A DNA stretch of 64,000 nt. Origin: Agapetus fuscipes (taxonomy: Eukaryota; Arthropoda; Insecta; Trichoptera; Glossosomatidae). The notes below the pieces were generated by a model that did no database searches, was not told where the DNA came from, and saw only the letters and a list, made by a program, of their open reading frames with translations. The position numbers and the translations under genes are program-made. The stretch is from positions 3,658,001-3,722,000 of the forward strand of contig OX637337.1 of the NCBI GenBank assembly GCA_951799405.1, read 5' to 3'. Shown here one piece after another: positions 22,186 to 33,399 of this stretch (the stretch's first letter is position 1; each line of letters begins with the position of its first letter).

Positions 22186-22744
22186 TGGCAACCAATAATA
22201 GATTATTAGTTAGCCTTTGCTCTGGCAACCCGTTCTTGTGAACAAGCAAGTATATTTTGAAAATCGAATCAAATGTTTTCTGTTCTTTGCCGGGAATCGG
22301 ACCCACGACAAACGATTCATATTTATTGCCATTCCTGTTTTAACGAGAAGCGGCAAAAGTTGCCGATATAGTTCAGAGGTAAACTGCAGGCACCAATTTG
22401 CATCTTGGAAACGACTTCAATTGATACTCAATTTGAAAAGGCTCTGGCTAACAATTACCCTGATGGTTTATAATAAGGCACTGTGCGGGATACGCATACA
22501 GACCTCTGGGTTGTAAGACCACGGTCCATGGTCCAGTGGGGGGGCGGGGGGAGAAGCGTGAGAACCAGGGGGACTGCCCTCTGGCGGGAACGCACCTTGT
22601 ATCTTACGCTCAACAGCAGGTTCCCTAAGTAATTATGCCGTCTTTACCGTATATTTTTATCTGGTAAAAGAGACGGGTCAGTTTACGATAGGATGTTTAT
22701 GTATAGGGATGTTGCGGGTATGAAATTTTAGATTTGGACCCGGA

Positions 22745-22988
22745 TTCCTTGACTTATAGGTTGGTATGAGGCTGAACACCCATACTGTAAAAATATGGTT
22801 CACTCTTCCAATGTCACCCCTGTTTCAGGGAAGGTCGGAAAAAGTTGCAGGGCTTATGTTCATTTGAGATTGGGTTTTTATATTGTAGGTCCACATGCTG
22901 CATGTGTTAGCGCGTTAACTTATACAGGTCTGCTTGTGGGAATGCGTTTAATGTGAATCTTAAATTAAATATATCTTTGCAGATTAGA
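22745..22988 (+). mobile_element. Family A element with a LINE in its tail
   Basis: Head TTCCTTGACTTATAGG to GCAGATTAGA. The LINE at 22989-26120 is inserted in the ATTAG-type tail, and the tail resumes at 26121. Confidence 0.85.
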
Positions 22989-23483
22989 TTTTTTTTTTTT
23001 TTTTTTTTTTTTTTATTTAATATAAGACATTTTAAGTACATACATTACATTTTTCAAACTTATTTCTATTACATAATATTCATTTGTTTTATATGCTATA
23101 CCTCACCAAAAAGAGTCAAAGCTCTTGTGTGTGGTGAGGGATTCACAATTAATTTAGTCAATAGTAATAACAAATTTATTTCAGTTATTTAATATATTTA
23201 AATTATAAACTAGAAATTTATTTAAGTTACTTCATACACTTAAGTCAAATACTTATGATGTGTATTTTCAGTGTGAAGAGATCTGATATGTGGAGAAATC
23301 AAATTAAAATAAGAAAAAAAACTGTATAATAAACAAAAGCAAATATATAAACATAGATAATATAGGCAAGTAGGTACCAAAGTATAATAAAATAAAAACA
23401 TACATACATATGATTTATAGAGGTCTACTAATGACAAAAAAACAATACAAGGCACAGGCAATAATATCAATTGGTATACAAAT

Positions 23484-25625
23484 CTAATATTTTTCGAAAT
23501 GTTTTTTAAGTTTATTTTTAAATACATGATAATCTTTTATATTTTTTAGTTCAGTCGGTAATTTATTAAAGTTTGTTACACCAACATAAATGAAGCTATT
23601 TTGATAATGTTTTGTGTCAAATTTTGACATTTTGAGGTTATGTTTGTATCTTGTTGAATGATTTGTTTCTAATTTTAATTGTTGTTTTTCCTTTAATATT
23701 TGCAATATGGCGTTTTTTTTAAAAATGATATCTACTGAGGGAACTTTAAATATTTTAAATACTAATTCAGTCGGGTAATTCGATGGTTTTTTTAATATTA
23801 TCTTAATGATTAATTTTTGAATTATTTTTACAGGGTTTAATGTGTTTAAGTATGACCCTCCCCATCCTATAATGCCGTACTGTAATATAGATTGCACAAT
23901 TGCGTAGTAGACTCTTCTTAAGTTATCTATTCCGAGTATATTTCTAAGTCTTATAAATATGTATATGCACTTTCTGATTCGTTTTATCAGTTTACTAGTA
24001 TGTTCTTTCCATTTTAATTTACTATCTATGTCAACGCCTAAATATCTTGTAGTATCTGTTTGCTTTAGTATTGAGCAGGTTAGATTACAATTCGTTTTAT
24101 TACATTTATTTTGTTGATGAATAAATACGTTTAAATTTAGATTTAATTTATTTTCATTAATAGAGAACGGGACAATGTAAGTTTTTTCGCTGTTGAGTGT
24201 TAGCAAATTCACGTCGAACCAGTGCTTTAAATTGTCAATGTCAACATTTGCTTTATTGGTGACACTATTCCAATTTGTATCTTCGATGATAATAACTGTA
24301 TCATCGGCATAGGATATTATTTTTCCGTTTAGTTTCAGTGTAAATACATCATTGACATATAATATAAATAATAAAGGGCCTAATACTGTGCCCTGTGGTA
24401 TTCCGAAATTACTAGTTTCTATTTGGCTGTACACCTCATTTATTTTGACAACTTGAGGTCTTTGATATAGATAGCTTGTTATCCACTCGAGTGTCCTGCC
24501 TTGGAAACCGATACTTTCTAATTTTGAAGTCAATTTGTAATGAGATATGCTGTCAAAAGCTTTTTTTAAATCTATGAATATACCGATACATTTACGAGAT
24601 TTGTCCAATGCATTCAGTACATAGCTAGTTAATTTAGCAATTGCATCTTGTGTGCTTCTATTTTCCATAAAACCAAACTGGTTTTCATTTATTATATTAT
24701 TGCTTTTTATATATGCGTTGATTCTTCTTTTAACTATTTTTTCAAATATTTTAGCTATGTTTGATATTATAGAGATAGGTCTGTAATTTGTTATATCATC
24801 CTGTTCACCAGATTTAAATATTGGAATTATTATGGATTTTTTATATATATTTGGAAATTTTCCAGTCTCAAAACTTTTATTTATAATGTACATTAGTGGT
24901 TTTGAAATTTCTTTTTTAATGTGTTTTAGTGTATCGATAGTTATGCCATCAAATCCTGGAGTTGATCCTCCTTTCATATTGTCAATAATTTTTTCAACTT
25001 CCTGTTCAGTACAGCTGTTAAGGATTTCAATTTTGTTTGTGTTTGTTTTTATTGTTGGCATTGTGACTGTGTTTGTTTGTATCAGTTTAGCAAGATTTTT
25101 TCCTACATTAACAAAATAATTGTTAAAAATGTTTGCTACTTTAGTGGGTTTTGATTCGCAGCTTATTTTTGTGTTTTCATATGTGATTTCATTTATAACA
25201 TTGGTTTTTTGTTTTTTTTTATCAATTATCTCATTTATTACCTTCCACACTCTTTTGTTATCATTTTCGGTGTTTCCTAACTTTTTTTCATAATATTTTT
25301 CTTTAGTGGTTTTTATTAAATACGTGAGCTTTTTTTTGTACAACTTATAGTGTTTGTATATGCTTTCATCGTTTGGTCTTTTAGTGGTTATTTTGTAAAG
25401 TGTTTGCTTATGTCTTATTGAAACTATTAGGCCATGGGTGATCCATGCTTTGATAGGTTTATATTTAGATTTTGTTCTGTTTATGTTCTTTGTTGACTCA
25501 TTAATGATTTCAGTTAATTTCATGTTAAATAAATTGTTGCTTTCATTTACATCACTACATTTATATACTTCTGACCAATTTTCATTTTGTAGTTTATATT
25601 TTAAAATGTCTAGGTGTAGAAACAT
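23484..25625 (-). CDS. LINE ORF2: reverse transcriptase portion
   Basis: A 713-codon frame from an internal ATG. Reverse transcriptase blocks in order: NYRPISIISNIAKIFEKIV, NQFGFMENRSTQDA, GIFIDLKKAFDSISH, FGIPQGTVLGPLLFILYVND and the catalytic SYADDTVI. A DIDSKLKWKEH block (thumb region) and RRVYYAIVQSILQYGIIGWGG follow. The same frame continues upstream through a single TAA (25674-25676) into the endonuclease remnant, so the true ORF2 was longer. Jockey/CR1-group by motif style. Likely inactive because of the stop and 5' truncation. Confidence 0.88.
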   Translation of the reverse strand: MFLHLDILKYKLQNENWSEVYKCSDVNESNNLFNMKLTEIINESTKNINRTKSKYKPIKAWITHGLIVSIRHKQTLYKITTKRPNDESIYKHYKLYKKKLTYLIKTTKEKYYEKKLGNTENDNKRVWKVINEIIDKKKQKTNVINEITYENTKISCESKPTKVANIFNNYFVNVGKNLAKLIQTNTVTMPTIKTNTNKIEILNSCTEQEVEKIIDNMKGGSTPGFDGITIDTLKHIKKEISKPLMYIINKSFETGKFPNIYKKSIIIPIFKSGEQDDITNYRPISIISNIAKIFEKIVKRRINAYIKSNNIINENQFGFMENRSTQDAIAKLTSYVLNALDKSRKCIGIFIDLKKAFDSISHYKLTSKLESIGFQGRTLEWITSYLYQRPQVVKINEVYSQIETSNFGIPQGTVLGPLLFILYVNDVFTLKLNGKIISYADDTVIIIEDTNWNSVTNKANVDIDNLKHWFDVNLLTLNSEKTYIVPFSINENKLNLNLNVFIHQQNKCNKTNCNLTCSILKQTDTTRYLGVDIDSKLKWKEHTSKLIKRIRKCIYIFIRLRNILGIDNLRRVYYAIVQSILQYGIIGWGGSYLNTLNPVKIIQKLIIKIILKKPSNYPTELVFKIFKVPSVDIIFKKNAILQILKEKQQLKLETNHSTRYKHNLKMSKFDTKHYQNSFIYVGVTNFNKLPTELKNIKDYHVFKNKLKKHFEKY

Positions 25626-25673
25626 GGTTTTTAAGTTTTTTTGTGTTGTATCATTTATTTTACTTGGAATATC

Positions 25674-26102
25674 TTATTTGTATTTTAAAATACAAGAATA
25701 ATGGTCAGTAATGTTTGTATGTATGACTGCGGATATTATATTATGATATTCCGGAATATTTGTAAATATGTGGTCAATACACGAAGGTCTTTGATTTTTG
25801 ATGTTTCTAGTGTAAGAATTTATACAAGATAAGAAGTTTAATTCGGCGAGCATATTTAAGTAGTTGTCTTTATCGTTCGATGAATAATCATTCGCTATAT
25901 TTAAGTTGATATCGCCTACAATAATAGATCTTTTGTTTTTATTTCTAATTAATACGCTTTTTAATTCGTTAACAAACTGGGATAAGACTGTTGCATGGGT
26001 TCGATATATGGCAAAAATATTAAATATCTCGTTTTGTACCTTGATTTCAATATTAAGTATATTAGTATATTTTATGTCATTTATTTCTTTAAAACTAATC
26101 AT
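25674..26102 (-). pseudogene. LINE ORF2: endonuclease remnant, 5'-truncated
   Basis: A 142-codon frame carrying the C-terminal half of an APE-type endonuclease: IIVGDINLNIAND, SCIDHIFTN and NITDHYSCIL (GD-x-N, S-x-IDHIF and TDH blocks). It ends at a TAA in the same reading frame as the reverse transcriptase that follows, with 16 codons between that stop and the downstream ATG. The N-terminal half is missing through truncation at 26120. Confidence 0.8.
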
Positions 26103-26129
26103 TTTACATTTTTGTGATTTAGATTAGAA

Positions 26130-26843
26130 CCTCTGCAGAGTATCCTTCACTTATTTCTGGGACACAAGACAAACTGATAAAATACATATTATATTAGAGT
26201 TTGTGCAGTTACATTGTGAAAATGGATTATAATTTATAAATTATTTGAAATGTAATTATTAAAAAAACAGTCTAAAAAAAATGTAGGTATTACATATATA
26301 TTTTTTTCTTTACAATCAATCAAAGGAAAGCCTTTTGATTTGAAGTTTTTTATTCATGTTTTCTCACTAAAACCCGATAATTATCATACATATCGTCCAG
26401 CAGGCTAACCGAGGATTGAACCGGCGCTTTTATATTTCAAACATTCGCAGTGAGTATCGCATTCGACCATTTAAAAACAACACCTTTATCTATCTGTTTA
26501 ACTTGTCACTTGTATACAATATGGCCGAGGACTAGGTGATACCCGCTCGCATGTTCCCGCATTGGTATGCTTGAGTAATGCGGTGCGTCTGCGAGATGAC
26601 GGGCACGCATGCGCCGTGCATCAGCGCGCAGGTCGTGAGGTGACCTGCCCACTAAACGACCGGCGTACTATAATGGTGTACCCAGCCATCGCAGTCTCTC
26701 AAACGACCAACTACTGCAGGGCTAACACACCATTCGATAGCCTTGTGCTTTCGTAACTTAGCTGCGCATCTAGTGCAACTTTATACCGCGTTGGAACATT
26801 TTTATTTAAAAAACTAAATTTGTGAAGATGAATGCAATTCACG
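26130..26843. other. No gene recognised; GC-rich patch 26540-26760
   Basis: The patch 26540-26760 is clearly less AT-rich than its surroundings and has several CpG words. No domain is recognisable. The tail of a family C SINE is visible at about 26757-26800 (GCTGCGCATCTAGTGCAAC). Confidence 0.4.
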
Positions 26844-27150
26844 ACCGGTCCGTAGTCTAGTGATTAACATTTCTGACTCGTAAATGGAAGGTTGTGGGTT
26901 CGAATCCCGGCGGAGCACAAAAAATGTACCATTTATATTTTCAAATATGCTCTTCGCTGGGTGAAGACTTCATATCCCTTTACCAAAGAGCGGCCACTAA
27001 AGGTCCATCCAGCCTTACAGCAGCTGGGTCTTGCTTGAGAATTGGCGTTTTCTACAGCGACGTCCAAGCTCGCAGAGGGCTCGTGAGTTGTGATTCACAC
27101 AAAAACAGCGCTCACCAAATAAGCCATCCTAATATTATGATTATTGAATT
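26844..27150 (+). mobile_element. tRNA-derived SINE, family B
   Basis: Full-length plus copy: GACCGGTCCGTAGTCTAGTG, B box GGTTCGAATCC, tail AATATTATGATTATT. Confidence 0.87.
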
Positions 27151-27351
27151 CACCAACCTATTTTGCCTGGCCGGATGTCTTCATGCAAAAGCAGTAGCTT
27201 GTGTGCATGCAATGACATCTGTTTAACTAGGGTCTAAGTTTTTTTTTTTAAATAAATACAATGGACTTGAAAGTCCAAACCCTTAGAAGTATAATTTTAG
27301 AATTTGTTTACACAATTGTGGTTCAGACTTTAACTTCTGTACTGTATCCTG

Positions 27352-27577
27352 AGTACGAGCTGCAAAACTTGAGTAAAGTAAACTTTACGGAAAGTATTAA
27401 AGAGTGATTTTCCCCAAAATCTGCCGTTTTTATTAATTTGAACTTGATTTTCTTCATCACTGTAACTCTTTTGCTAAGACCATAAAGTGCAAGAAACAAA
27501 AACGGCAGATTTTGGGGAAAATCACTCTTTAATACTTTCCGTAAACTTTACTTTACTCAAGTTTTGCAACTCGTACT
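27352..27577. repeat. Long hairpin / foldback element, 80-bp arms
   Basis: 27352-27431 and 27498-27577 are inverted repeats with a single noticed mismatch, separated by 66 bases. The arms include AACTTGAGTAAAGTAAAC and AATCTGCCGTTTTT. Boundaries are sharp, but I see no clear target duplication. Confidence 0.9.
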
Positions 27578-27620
27578 AAGGGTACTGGTGGCTTCGCGGC
27601 TAGCGTATTGATTGGGTACC

Positions 27621-27872
27621 TAATCTATAATCTATAATCTAAGTTGCAAGGATATATTCATTCAAAGCTCTCAGATGTATGCCCACAAACAAACACGTGT
27701 AGTTCGCGCTTACAAATGCTGATTGTGTACGCACAAATAAAATCCAAACCTCAAATGAACATAATCCCTGCAACTCTTGCCGACATTCCCTGAAACAGGG
27801 GTGACATTGGCAAAGTGAACCATTTTTTACAGTATGGGTGGTCAGCCTCATACCAACCTATAAGTCAAGGAA
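27621..27872 (-). mobile_element. Family A dispersed element
   Basis: Full-length minus-strand copy with an (ATAATCT) tail array. Confidence 0.82.
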
Positions 27873-28368
27873 ACCTAATGACTCCTCTTTAGGTTTCCTT
27901 GACTTATAGGAGGACTATGACTCCTCTAAAGCACTGCAATCCGTATTTATAGAGTGACTGACATTCGTAACAATATTTAAAAAAAATGCATTATTTTTTT
28001 CAGATGAAAAGGTTCTCAATTTCTTTATCCACCCGTTCCTTCTTGGTTCACGTACGTAATCTGTACATATGCGTGAGCGATTGACCGCAGTACGAATAAT
28101 TTACTTACTTCACATGAAAGTAAAGTAATATAATGGATAGCGTCCGTTCTATATAGCATTACTTTGACCGTTAATGTACTTAGAGGCTCTTGCTACCAAT
28201 AACCTCTGCTAATTATTAATCTAAGCTGCAGGGATGTTTCGATCTTTGAGGTTCACTCTCCAAACACTGTCGTACGCAGGCAAACTTAATTTCAAACATA
28301 TATTTTTGTTTACAGATTTTTTAAAGGTTTTGTTGTTTTATAAACCTGAATGTTATTTCTTATTTGTA

Positions 28369-28606
28369 TTCCTTGACTTATAGGTTGTTATGAGGCTGAC
28401 CGCTCACACTGTAAAAATGGTTCACTTTACCAACGTCACCCATGTTTCAGAGAAGGTCGGCTAAAATTGCCGGTTCATTCGAGGTTTGATTTTAATTTCT
28501 AAGTATACATGTAGCATTTGTAAGCTCGAACTTCCACGTGTCTGTTTGTGGGCATGCATTTGATGTGAGTTTTGAATGTTTATATATCTTTGCAACTAAG
28601 ATTAGT
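28369..28606 (+). mobile_element. Family A dispersed element, diverged
   Basis: CCTTGACTTATAGG head and TTTGCAACTAAG end, with a shortened middle. Confidence 0.75.
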
Positions 28607-28640
28607 CTACATACTGTATAGAACCACATCTTTTTACAAA

Positions 28641-28901
28641 TCGCCACCTTAAAGGGAAAGCTGAATAAATGCTGATTCACTGATTTGAAAAATCGTGGAT
28701 ATTTTTATTTATTTACAGTAACTTCTTATAGTAAGTGAACTAATTATAAAGAAGTGATCATAGAACGCTTCTAAACTATGTATAGGATTTTCACACTTTC
28801 TTAGTGTTTTTTTTCTTAGAAAATAGGTAGAAAGGTGCATTTATTTAAGAAACCAATGATAGCTTAATATGCCATTATTCGGTTTTATCTTTAATAAGGT
28901 A
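28641..28901 (+). mobile_element. Family E MITE
   Basis: The left end TCGCCACCTTAAAGG and right end TTTTATCTTTAATAAGG are inverted repeats, and the core (GCTGATTCACTGATTTGAAA, ATTTTCACACTTT) is shared with the copy at 45310. The flanking TA is decayed. Confidence 0.72.
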
Positions 28902-28934
28902 TTGAAATGGTTGTTAACAGAACGAAGAGCACAT

Positions 28935-29040
28935 TGGAAAAAAGTATTTATTTTTTGTGCTCCGCTGTGAATCAAACCCACAACCTTTCAATTACAAATC
29001 CGAAGAGTGGACTACTGCGCTATGAACTGGTCGAATTAAC
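28935..29040 (-). mobile_element. Family B SINE, head fragment
   Basis: TGTGCTCCGCTGTGAATC and the following tRNA-like part are visible; the body is missing. Confidence 0.55.
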
Positions 29041-29042
29041 CT

Positions 29043-29300
29043 TTCCTTGACTAATAGGTTGGTATGAGGCTGACCTCCCATACTGTAAAAAATGGTTCAC
29101 TTTCCCAATGTCACCCCTGTTTCAGGGAATGTCGGCAAGAGTTGCAGGGCTTATGTTCATTTGAGGCTTGGATTTTATTTGTAAGTACACAATCAGCATT
29201 TGTAAGCGCGAACTACACGTGTTTGTTTGTGGGCGTACCTACATCTGAGAGCTTTGAATGAATATATCCTTGCAACTTAGATTATAGATAGATTATAGAT
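29043..29300 (+). mobile_element. Family A dispersed element
   Basis: Full-length copy with an (ATTATAG) tail. Closest to the copies at 58223 and, inverted, 27621. Confidence 0.8.
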
Positions 29301-29509
29301 CTTCACGATTCATATTCACAGTCTCATATTTTTAGTCTGTGACTAAATTTAGTGGAGGGGATCTAATAATAGATTTTTAAATGTCACTCACTGTGACATT
29401 TCCCCTATGAATGTGTCTTCCTGACAAACTGCCGTACCGAAATGTCTGCGTAAAGCCACGTTCACAATTTGTATTTTTTTTTCTTGATAGATATAAAAGA
29501 GAAATAATA

Positions 29510-29742
29510 TCGCCACCTTAAAAGTAAAAATGAATAGTGGGTTATACATTTTATTGGGAGTAACTTCTCATAGTAGGTAAGTGAACTAATTATGAGGAAA
29601 TGCTCATGAAAAACTTATAACTGCAGGATTTTCACACTTTTGTAGTGTTTTCTATCGTAGAAAATAGGAAAAAAGGAGCATTTATCTGAGAAAACCATGT
29701 TAGCTCAATATGTTACCAATTTAATTTTACCTTTAACGTGGT
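29510..29742 (+). mobile_element. Family E MITE
   Basis: TA-flanked, with ends TCGCCACCTTAAAAG and TTTTACCTTTAACGTGG. Core as in the other copies. Confidence 0.75.
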
Positions 29743-29884
29743 TATATAATCTTTAGTTATTTTAATGTTTGCATATTTACAGAGTAAACAATTCATTTTT
29801 CTAATAGGTATTCTTGTACTTGCTTTTGAAAATAAATCATGTTGTTTACCGAGTGTGGTATAAAACAGGAACATCATGTGGTAT

Positions 29885-29990
29885 AAAAAAGAACATCTTG
29901 AAAGAATGGATGATGAACGACTAACGAAGAATGTGAAAACAGAGAAAAGCGTGGAAGGGTGAGATTGCGAAAGAATGGAACCCGCAGAAC
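29885..29990 (+). pseudogene. RTE-like LINE 3' end remnant
   Basis: The plus-strand translation has EHLERMDDERLTKNV followed by EIAKEWNP, the same motif order as at 20737. Confidence 0.6.
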
Positions 29991-29997
29991 CTGAACT

Positions 29998-30156
29998 AAA
30001 CATGCTGCATGTGTACATATAAATTTTACCACACCTCACATGAACATAAACCTTGCGATACCTGCTGCATTTCCCTGAAACCAAGGTGGCATTGGCAGAA
30101 GTGGACCAATTTTTACAGCATGAGCGGTCAGCTTCATACCAACCCGTCAGTCAAGG
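29998..30156 (-). mobile_element. Family A element, head part only
   Basis: Minus-strand copy of the GGTGGCATTGGC subfamily, 3' half missing. Confidence 0.68.
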
Positions 30157-30250
30157 TTCACAAAAAAATCGGAATGTAGCCTTGGCTTACACATAAATAA
30201 TGAGAATTTAACTGAATCATATTTAATTAATTAGATTTTTTTTAAAATAG

Positions 30251-30673
30251 TGTAATGTAAATGGTAGATTACCTCGTAGGTAGTAATAGTTTTTATAGCA
30301 TTATGTCAAAAGTAGGTTAATATAGATGTACACCGTAGGTAACAATAGACCTAAGAAATCTAGAAATTAAATTATCCTTTTGTATTCTCGAACTTGGTAG
30401 AATATGCAGGAATATGCTGGCAAAATTAGTCACTGGAAAGTACTGTCTGTGAAGTATATAAGGCGGAGAATTGAGTGTGCTGAGCCAGTGCGATAGTTGG
30501 CTTTGATTGGAAGAGTGTAAGCGATACTAAACTGTGAAAAATAAATTTGTGTCACCAAAAGAGTTAAAAATAAATATAAATTTGTAGAAATAAATTAAGT
30601 GTAAATAAAGATCCTGAAAGAAGACATGTGCGTTTTAATTTATAGACTTTTCGAACCTAAAAAAAACATTACA
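30251..30673 (+). mobile_element. Solo LTR of an LTR retrotransposon
   Basis: A 423-bp unit with ends TGTAATGT and ACATTACA (8-bp perfect inverted ends, TG...CA), flanked by the 4-bp duplication ATAG at 30247-30250 and 30674-30677. A TATATAAGG box lies at 30455 and AATAAA words follow 80-150 bases later, as expected for U3-R-U5. No internal coding region is next to it, so it is a solo LTR left by recombination. Confidence 0.88.
30455..30463 (+). promoter_or_regulatory. TATA box of the solo LTR
   Basis: TATATAAGG upstream of a GCTGAGCCAGTGCG region. Position within the LTR supports a U3 promoter. Confidence 0.65.
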
Positions 30674-30773
30674 ATAGTATCTAATACAAAAATTAGTTGT
30701 GAATATTCCTTTACATGATTGCATGTTCACTGGTTGACATTTTCCTTCTTTGTATGTATTTTTAATACTCCCC

Positions 30774-30775
30774 TC

Positions 30776-30808
<33 letters not shown>

Positions 30809-30810
30809 TT
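30774..30810 (+). repeat. Short tandem repeat (CTACTGT)n
   Basis: About five 7-bp units. Confidence 0.85.
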
Positions 30811-30910
30811 CACTTACTCACTAAACACGGTACTTATACAGTTTGACCAGTGGCTACACTGCATACTTTTCACTCATATAAAACAAACACTCCAAAAACG
30901 AACATTTGTA

Positions 30911-31232
30911 CTACGAATAATAATAATAATAATATTAGGATGATTTATTTGGTGAGCGCTGTTTTTGTGTGTATCACACCTCAAGAGCCCTCTGCGAGCT
31001 TGGTCGTCGCTGTAGAAACCGCCAATTCTCAAGCAAGACCCCGTTGTTGTAAGGTTGGATGGACCTTTCAGTGACCGGTCTTTGGTAAAGGTATATGAAT
31101 TTTTCAACTCAGCGAAGAGCACATTCCAAATATAAATGGTATATTTTTGTGCTCCGCCGGGATCCGAATCCACAACCTTCCATTTACGAGTTCGAAGTGT
31201 TGCCACCGGACTACGGACCGGTCCAAGCTCAT
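30911..31232 (-). mobile_element. tRNA-derived SINE, family B
   Basis: Full-length copy with an (AAT)n array at the low-coordinate end. Very close in sequence to the copies at 6041 and 47562, so probably a recently active subfamily. Confidence 0.87.
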
Positions 31233-31316
31233 GCTGAACGAACATTTATATAATCCATAATTTAAGTGTCGCTGGTATGGTAAGATGTCGGCACTCAAAT
31301 TTGCGTTAATGAAAAT

Positions 31317-31532
31317 GGTTCACTTTGGCAATGTCACCCTTGTTTCAGAGAAGGTCGGCAGTAGTTGCAAGATCTATGTGAATTTGAGGTTTGGATTTTA
31401 ATTTCTATGTACATATGAAGCAATTTTTACACGCGAACTTACACGTGTCTGCTTGAGCACAAGTATATAATATGCATTTTAAATGCTAATATATAGGTAG
31501 TATTTGCAACTTAGATTACAGATTATAGATAA
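31317..31532 (+). mobile_element. Family A element, head-truncated
   Basis: Starts at GTTCACTTTGGCAATGTCACC and ends GCAACTTAGATTACAG. Confidence 0.7.
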
Positions 31533-31539
31533 ACAATCG

Positions 31540-32080
31540 CATGTTCGGAACGCGATTGCGCCGTGTCCAATCGACAATACCTTGGGGCCTGGTTCAACAG
31601 ATGTCATTGATTTTTTTTAATGAACGATTCATTTAAATAGATATTAAATACTGGTTAATAATGTTAAAAAAGAAAGTACAAAGGTTTTCTTCACGAGTTG
31701 ATTTATTTTCGCGTAAGAAAAATATAATCGTTATTCAAGACAATATAGAGAATCTTGATAATGGTGTGATGTAATATCTTTACAAATTTATATGAAAAAA
31801 ACTGTCTGAAATATGAAAACAAAAACCGTTGTCCTATTTGTTCGTAATAAATATTGTCCGTTAAGCAAATACATCTGGCATTTTCTATCAACTTATTGGT
31901 TCTGCACGAGAGTGATTACAGTCTCTAAGATAAAAGAGCAGACATAATAAAATACCTTCGTATAAGGAAGTGCAAATTATTTGCATAACTTTACTAAATA
32001 CTTAAACGGGCACTTACTGACTTACCTATTCTAAACAGTCTTGGTGACGTAAGAAATAAAAATTCCATCGTTTTTGAGAA
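31540..32080. other. No gene recognised
   Basis: AT-rich. The words TTCTTCACGAGTTGATTTATTT recur in part at 43290, so part is an unnamed dispersed repeat. No coding region supported. Confidence 0.4.
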
Positions 32081-32085
32081 TGTTT

Positions 32086-32345
32086 TTTTTTTTTTTTTTT
32101 TAATAGATTTGTGAAGAGGAATGCAATTCACCAACCTATTCTACCTGGCCAGAAACAGGTATTGATATCATCAATTAATAATTCATTTTGTTTATTTTAA
32201 TAAATTATTAATTAATACTTACCCAATAACATCTGTTGAACCAGGGTCAAATGACCCAAGCGGGGATCGAACCAACGTTATTCTATTCCAAACACGCTAG
32301 AATGATCAGCCCACTTGGTCCCCTCGGCCATAACACCGAAATGAT
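32086..32345 (-). mobile_element. tRNA-type SINE, family D
   Basis: Poly(T) (poly(A) tail) at 32086-32102, a body with CCACCAACCTATT-like and CTGTTGAACCAGGGTC, and a gggatcgaacc B-box region near 32265. It ends TCGGCCATAACACCG. Family D recurs at 33457 and 61592. Confidence 0.75.
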
Positions 32346-32544
32346 GATGATGATCTATCTGTAATCTATAATCTAAGTTGCAAAAATATATTGAAATTTA
32401 ATGCATGCCTACAAGCAGGCACATGCTTAAACCCGCCTCATTCCCTTCTTGTATGTATGTTTCAGAAGGGCCCACATCACATGGACGCTCATGCAAAGCT
32501 ATATATTTTCTTAAGTATGGAATGGTATGGTCTCAAGTATACAA

Positions 32545-33066
32545 CTTGGCATGAAGCTGACCATACATGCTGTAAAAAATGGTTCACTTTGCCAATGGCA
32601 TCCATGTTTCACGGAAGGTCAGCAAAAGTTTCAGGGTTTATGTTCATTTCAGGTTTGGATTTGATGATGATGATGATGATGGATGATTTCTTTCCTGTGG
32701 CGCCATTTAATGGTCCAGGACCATCTCAAGGGCGCCATGGCTTCTCGAGAAAAGTAGTGTCTTCAGTTCCTTTCTGAAGGTGGTGGTAGGCTGGTTCGCG
32801 CGAACACCGATGGGTAAATTGTTCCAGGCCACCGGCCCGGCCACCGCAAAGCTTCTGTCTGCAAAGTTTGATGTGTTTGCTCTATTGGGCACTATAACCT
32901 TGTTGACAGCAGTTGAATTCGTAAGTAGGTACACATGCGGGCATGCATTGAATATGAATTTTAAAACTTAACATATATTTTTTTAATTATGCTCCTGAAT
33001 ATACCTTATAAGGCGAAAACGTTTGTTTATCCATTTTTTTTTCAATCTTTGCAACATAGACTATAG
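32545..33066 (+). mobile_element. Family A element split by a LINE fragment
   Basis: The 5' part ends at GGTTTGGATTTG (32663) and the 3' part resumes at GTAAGTAGGTACACATGC (32922). The intervening LINE has an ATTTG/ATTCG-like duplication. Confidence 0.7.
32665..32920 (-). pseudogene. LINE reverse transcriptase C-terminus with (ATC)n tail
   Basis: The minus-strand translation runs TAVNKVIVPNRANTSNFAD, then FAVAGPVAWNNLPIGVRAN, to ALEMVLDH and stop, followed by an (ATC)n tail at 32665-32685. Same family as the copy split by the transposon at 12541, but without its premature stop. Confidence 0.82.
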
Positions 33067-33399
33067 ATATATCTTTGTCGTTCACTACCACAGTTGATGT
33101 AAAAGACGTCAAAGGCACAGTTTGAGAGTGAAGCACACATTTGAGATTATTTTGACCGTTGGGCACGTAACAGCGGGGGTTACGCTGGCTCCATTATTGC
33201 CATCAACCCGGCGAGTTCAAAGCAAAATAATGTACAACCTACTACTACCAACTAATAATTTATTATAATCACATTACAGGGGCTTTGTCTGGCGTAGATT
33301 GTACAGCACGACGAGCCACCAAATTGTAAACGTCATCATCATCATCATCATCACATCGGCGCTATGGCCGAGCGGATCTATAATCTGTAACATAAGTAG

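Larger units (their letters stand above)
22989..26120 (-). mobile_element. 5'-truncated LINE with poly(A) tail and target duplication
   Basis: Minus-strand element with a poly(T) run (poly(A) tail) at 22989-23014, a 3' UTR to 23483, and ORF2 above that. The 8-bp duplication AGATTAGA flanks it at 22981-22988 and 26121-26128. The 5' end stops inside the endonuclease domain, the usual outcome of incomplete reverse transcription. Confidence 0.92.
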
